This document shows, in pieces, positions 59,001 through 64,000 of a DNA stretch of 64,000 nt. This DNA is from Arthonia radiata (Eukaryota > Ascomycota > Arthoniomycetes > Arthoniales > Arthoniaceae), in NCBI GenBank assembly GCA_002989075.1, contig PSQN01000005.1, positions 1,178,001-1,242,000 of the forward strand, in the 5' to 3' direction. A model generated the notes under the pieces. The model searched no databases, had not been told where the DNA came from, and worked only from the letters and a program-made list of their open reading frames with translations. Position numbers and translations under genes: made by a program. The first letter of the stretch is position 1; each line of letters opens with the position of its first letter.

Positions 59001-60110
59001 ATAAAGAGGCTAATAAAGAAGCTCGATAATTAAAGTCTAAGACCGTTTAGAACCCTTAAGAAAGTAGATAAATAAGCTTACTAGCTAGTACTACTAGATT
59101 TCTACTATATCTACTCTATCTTCTATATATCCTTACTAGAGCTATATTGCCGTCGGCCCGGTATAGAACCGCCTGGTCCGATTAAAGTTAATAGTAATAA
59201 AGAATAGCTTATTAAGGCAATTTACTTTAAGATTAAGAATAAAGACTAGTATTAGACTAAGTAGTAGGGGTAGTTAGAGGCAAATAATATAATAGAGCCG
59301 CGGGTATATTTTAAAGACTCTAATGCTCTTAAGAAATTTAAGAAGCGTAAAGACGCTAAGCTAAGAGACAATTATTTAAAGTAAACTAGATAACGTAGAT
59401 AAGAAAGGGCTACAAGCCTACGTAATTAGTCTACAATATAACGCTAAAGAGAAGATAAAATACCTCGAGTATAATTTAGAACATAGAATTAGTATAGTAT
59501 TAAACTCTAAGACTATTTATATATAATTATAAAGCTTAAGCTATAGAAAAGCTAAAATAAGACTTATATAGGAAGAAAATATAGAACTATTCTAATAAGC
59601 TAAAAAAAACTACTTATATAAACTAAGACCTTAGCTAAATAGAAGGCAGAAAACTACAAGAAGACTACTTAAACTAGCACTGAAGTTAGTACGGATCGGC
59701 GGTATAATACTACTTAACCTAGCTATAGCTAACATCGACGCGGTTCTAAATCTAATTAACTAGATCTACTATAGCTAGCTCGTAAGAAGCCTTATTTATA
59801 GGTAGCTAAGGGCCGTATAACTTTATATTAGAATTAAAGCTCTAGCGTAGCGCCTTAATATACTTAAAATTGTTAGTATCGGCCTACTCGATCGACTTAG
59901 TATTTAGACCGCGCTACTAGGCCTATAGCTAAACATAAAAGGTACGAAGTAGAGTAAGATAGTCGTCGTAAAAAGACTCTTTATTATTCTAAACGTCCTC
60001 GCTAGAGGTTAAAAAGAAGTTAGTATATATAAGAAGGTTATAAGTATATCTCTACCGAGCAGAAACCTAGTATATATTAATATAGGGTTAATTAGTATCT
60101 AAGACAGGGG
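53064..60110 (+). mobile_element. Second Gypsy/chromovirus-like fossil (element B), ends unresolved
   Basis: Plus-strand Gypsy order: gag-like region with zinc-knuckle remnant near 54.65 kb, reverse transcriptase about 55.5-56.2 kb, RNase H straddling a later insertion (56.5-57.1 kb), integrase zinc-binding part and core about 58.0-58.7 kb, and a chromodomain-like end near 59.2 kb. It differs in sequence from element A, so it is a separate family. A TG-starting sequence at 53064 and a purine tract AGACAGGGGG near 60.1 kb are candidate limits, but I could not match two LTRs. Broken throughout in the RIP manner. Confidence 0.8.
56556..57058. mobile_element. Solo LTR inserted into element B
   Basis: 503-bp sequence starting TGTTGGAAATTAACCAAC and ending AATA, bounded on both sides by the 5-bp duplication TCTTT (56551-56555, 57059-57063). 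It sits in the RNase H region of element B. No internal coding region; probably left by LTR-LTR recombination. Copia- or Gypsy-type origin not decided. Confidence 0.85.
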
Positions 60111-61132
60111 GTATTAGACTTACTATCTTATACTTATCTTCTAACCTTCTAATATTAGTACAGCGAGTATACTTAGTATACTATCTCTTAGGCTACTTAT
60201 AGATCTAGTCTTTATAATACTTAAAGTTAGAGTTTATAGAAGGAGTACTATATATAGCTATATTACTAAATAAGGCCTTTATATAATAGTAGTATACTAG
60301 AACGTAAGCCTCTAGCTAAGGCTAAATTAACGTAGATACAGCGCAAAAAGTAGGATTCGAAAAGATAGATCGGCGAGACTTTATAAATAACTTAGACTTA
60401 TAAGTAGTATTACAGTAATAGAGAGAACAGATAATTTTATTATTATTAGAGTTATCTTTATAGACGTAACGCTTTTAACGAGCTAGAATACTAATAGTTA
60501 GACTAAAATAAAGTAATAAGAGATAGTAGACTTATAAAAAGTTATAAGAGTTAGAGACACGCTACCTAGTTTAAGAGAACGTAAAATAGAAAAAGCTATA
60601 AATAATTTAGAAATTAGTAAAGTAATCTTAAAAGCTTTCTTCTTATAAACGTTATATAGAAGAGCTTTAAAATTAATAGCGGCTTTAGGGTCCTTAATAC
60701 CGCAAGTTAAGCGGCAATTTAGCGCTTTAAAAGAGCTCGCTTTAGTAGCAGGTTTATTAACAGGGTTAAAACTTAATATAGTAGAGATTATAAAGACAAA
60801 TTAAAGGTAATTTAATACTAAATTAGCTATAAACTTCTTACTTAAGAAGAGAAGTAAAGGCTTACTAAAGAAGAGAAGCTTATAGACTAAGTAGAAGAGT
60901 ATAATAATATTAAAGAAAGAAAGAAGAAGTTTAAAAGAGTAGAAGCTTTGTTTTATACCTATTGTTAGGTACTAATAACAAAGCTTCTGCCTATAGATAC
61001 TAATTTAGAAGCAAAGAAGTCTATTTGCGTAGGTTATTACTACCTATAGGGGCAATTAATCGGTAAATGTATATATAAGAGTATATAAAAGAACATAAAA
61101 TTAGGTAAAACTAATATAAAACTGTTACGAGC
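60111..61132. other. AT-rich relic sequence between elements
   Basis: About 1 kb of AT-converted DNA between element B and the next LTR. It may include the 3' end of element B. Nothing else recognised. Confidence 0.45.
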
Positions 61133-61594
61133 ACCAGCCCTAGACAGCCTAGCGCACGCCTAGACGTTAACTACTACCAATTATCTTAGCTCTACCAGCA
61201 TTATTCCCGACTAAGTCTATAAACCTACTATAGACATTATCAAACAAGACGGCTATAAGAGCCTATATTCCTTATAAACCCGATATAGGTATTATTAAGT
61301 TAGTAAACATAAAGAAATTCTTCCTGTATACCTTAGACTATATAGTTAGGCTAATGACCGACCTTAAGATAGACTTTAGTCTATCAATTTAATATCTGAA
61401 TACAAGTTTCTTAACTCTATTTAGATAACGTACTTTATCTTCTATCTATCTTAGTTAAGCCTCTCTTACCTTCTATAATCTATCTCGCCTCTCCTATCTT
61501 TTAGTCTCTAGCACACAAGATACCTACTACTAAGGTCAATAAGTATATAAGGCAAGTAAGCCTTAGTTTAGTTCTTCTAGCGATCGACATTATA
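61133..61594 (+). repeat. 5' LTR of element C
   Basis: About 462 bp, from TGTTACGAGCACCAGCCC to CGACATTATA; reverse complement of the 44459-44930 type LTR. The following CTTTAATAGACTCGC matches the internal border of element A. Confidence 0.9.
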
Positions 61595-64000
61595 CTTTAA
61601 TAGACTCGCTACAAAAGTAGAAAAAGCAGATTAATTATATTTACTACTTCGATACCTAACAGCCGCGACGCTGCGGACAGGCTAGCTAGCAAAATGGCCG
61701 CTATAGGTAAAATATCGGATATTAACACTAAAATAGATAAAAGCTTCTCTAATAAACGTTTTAAACTTACTTTATTTCTAATACGCTTAGCCGTATATTT
61801 TAAGACTTATAAGGATTAGTTCCTAAATAACAGCACTATAGTTTTATTTGCTGTATCCTATATAGATAGCGAAGTATACAAATAGTTTAACTTCTATCTT
61901 AAAGACTACCTCTATAAGGTACCTAACAAACGACAAGAAGAGACTAACGAGCTCTTCTCTAGCTTTGCTGCGTTTTAGTAAAAGCTCCGATAGATATACA
62001 GAGATACAGATTCTAAACGTACTGCTGTACGCAAACTTAAGATACTCCGTTAAATAGGACCAGCCAGCCAATACGCCGCTAAGTTCCTGTAGTAGGCTAA
62101 CTAAACCGAATAAGATAAAGGACCCCTAATCGACGCCTTTTATAAAGGCTTAAAGGACTATATTAAGAAAATTATCTATATCTGTAGAGAAAAGTTTACC
62201 GAACTAGAGAAGTTTATAAAACGAGCCAAGAAAATTAACGACAGCAACTTTAAACGACAGTTAGAAAAGAAAGGAACTAACTTAGGTAAGTTCGCCTAAA
62301 TTCAAAGTAAGCACAACTTACAACAAGACCGGAGTAATCTAATAGAATTAGACTTTATAAAGCCTTGTAGGAAACTAAACAACTAGAAACAAGAATATAG
62401 AATAAAGAACAAGCTATGCTTGTATTACGGAAAACTAGGGCATTAAGTTAAAGAATACCGTTTTAAGAAACAATAGTTCAACAGTACTAGCAGAAACGAG
62501 TACAACGGTCGACTCTAGAAACCCTATTTCCTACAACAACATTTTAATATAACTACTTAAACACAGAAGGACATTTACTAGATTACTTCTAATAAAAAGT
62601 ACAACAAATAGAACTTATTTGACTTACATAAGAACTGAGATACGGACATTGAGTTATAAGAGAAAATAAAGAAACGACAAATAAAACAGGAAGAATAAAA
62701 CCTATAGGACTGAAACAACATTAACCGCACTATTCCGAGGCAGTAGATACGAGATACCGTTGCACCCTACGAAACACTATTTTAGACCGCGTACTACAAT
62801 AATAATTGTACGATCCACGAATCTAACAAATTAGAGTTAGGATAGTAGCTAAAGAAACTAATATCTTTAAAACAAGGTTCGATACAAAAACTAGGCCTTA
62901 CCCGAGAACGACCTAGGTCGCCTTACCTAGAAACCCAAGGGAAATTTAAGGAAGAACAGATCGTAGAGGCTAAGTAAGATAGTAGCTACAATACGTTACA
63001 GGCAAGACAACGACTTAAAGACAAAAATATAGATTCTAATAGTACAGAATCCTCGCTCGAGAACAATACTAACTAGAAAGAACAAACTCTAATCCGTTGG
63101 AAAGGAATAATATAGAGACTTTGTTAGTTAGCCTTCTATAATAGAAAGTTAAGCGCTAATAAAGAAATTAACAATATTCTAGGATATATTTACTTACGCC
63201 TACGACAATTAGTAGACCACCTTATTAGAGATCTAGAATTGTATAGCTAGTACTAATATCTTCGACTAACAATATACAACCTACAGATACGATAGGTTTT
63301 AACTAGCGATAGTTGCATAATTAAAGCAGAGATCGTAAATAACAAACTAAACGTTATAATAAGAGCAGTACTAGAACACCCTATACAGGAATTCTTATAG
63401 CAAATTAACCAATAATGGGTTCCGGTATCTAGATTACTCTAGAACGTACACAATTAATAGAGAAAAGACTAGATCGACTGCTCCGAGGGCAGTAGTACCG
63501 GCCTATTTAACGGTTAAACCCTTTAGAAGTCTAGCTCTATATAAGCTTAGCTTCTTATAGAACATACCTGTACACTTAGACAACAATAAACTATAGAAAC
63601 GTTAAAATTATAATTAATTTAGACGCAACAGGCAACTTTATCTCAATACGCTACGTTAAGGAGTGCTAGATATAAACACAAAAAAAGAAATTACCCTACA
63701 TACTGTCTAGATTTTAAGGGGTAGAGGAAAGAGTCGACTACAAGACTTTGCCAATAGGTATAATAATTAGAGACTATTAGAAAGAAATTACTTATAATAT
63801 TATAGATATTAACTAGTACTACGCCGTACTAGGTATACTCTAGTTACAATAATATAATTTAAAAGTAAATTAGAGAACTAAGAAGCTCCTCTTTACTAAG
63901 TATAAGTACTCTAAATAAGAGTCGTTCTACGGAACAGATACTCTACAAGCTATTTTTAGTAGTAAGGATAAGAAGCGCGATAAAGAACTTATGCGGGTTA
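61133..64000 (+). mobile_element. 5' part of a second copy of the element A family (element C), cut by window end
   Basis: Starts with an LTR (61133-61594) that is the reverse complement of the element A LTRs, then a gag-like region with a zinc-knuckle remnant near 62.41 kb, and continues to the window edge before the reverse transcriptase. Closely similar to element A through the gag part but in the opposite orientation. Broken throughout in the RIP manner. Its other end and target duplication lie outside. Confidence 0.9.

Larger units (their letters stand above)
43450..64000. repeat. AT-rich, RIP-degraded repeat compartment
   Basis: From about 43.45 kb to the right edge the sequence is AT-rich, dense in TA dinucleotides (tagta, ttata) and without long open frames, the pattern left by repeat-induced point mutation in fungi. 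It contains at least three LTR-retrotransposon fossils and a solo LTR (listed separately). No live host gene is recognised. Confidence 0.92.

Noticed and set aside
61844-62071. 75-codon minus-strand frame in element C
   Set aside because: Antisense to the gag-like region of the fossil element.

Overview
The window looks like a filamentous ascomycete genome (Pezizomycotina; Dothideomycetes is my guess, not proven). Genes are split by 45-80 bp GT-AG introns with CTAAC/CTGAC-like branch points. Families typical of these fungi are present: a highly reducing polyketide synthase, a Baeyer-Villiger-type flavoprotein, a tyrosinase, SGT1, MRS2 and RPS30. The right third is an AT-rich block of decayed LTR retrotransposons full of C:G to T:A changes, as left by repeat-induced point mutation (RIP).

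Layout. 1-14.1 kb: a possible secondary-metabolism end, with the 3' part of a highly reducing PKS (+), a Baeyer-Villiger-like monooxygenase (-) and a multi-exon tyrosinase (+), separated by gene-poor gaps of about 1.7 and 2.3 kb. 14.6-26.7 kb: conserved housekeeping genes, namely a large low-complexity protein with an RRM-like stretch (-), an FMP46/DUF1687 redox protein (-), ribosomal protein S30 (-), a mitochondrial MRS2-type Mg2+ channel (+), the co-chaperone SGT1 (+) and an alpha-methylacyl-CoA racemase-like enzyme (-). 27.2-30.8 kb: two tandem BTB/POZ-like paralogues (+). 31.0-34.0 kb: a 1011-residue protein with one N-terminal membrane segment and a long disordered tail (+).

34.2-37.9 kb: the part I find most novel, a minus-strand run of six tiny membrane or tail-anchored low-complexity proteins (42-148 residues). 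Four of them end in a similar short hydrophobic, glycine-rich tail. 38-43.4 kb: sparse, with two unrecognised intact reading frames.

43.45-64 kb: an abrupt change to AT-rich, stop-saturated DNA. It holds a whole-length Gypsy/chromovirus-like fossil with 472-bp LTRs and a 5-bp target duplication (44459-51610, minus strand), a second Gypsy family with a chromodomain-like end (about 53.06-60.1 kb, plus strand) carrying an inserted solo LTR with its own target duplication, and the 5' part of another copy of the first family running off the right edge (61133 onward, plus strand). No tRNA, rRNA or CRISPR array was recognised. Splice sites were inferred by eye from frame continuity and consensus; most close exactly in frame, and doubtful ones are flagged.
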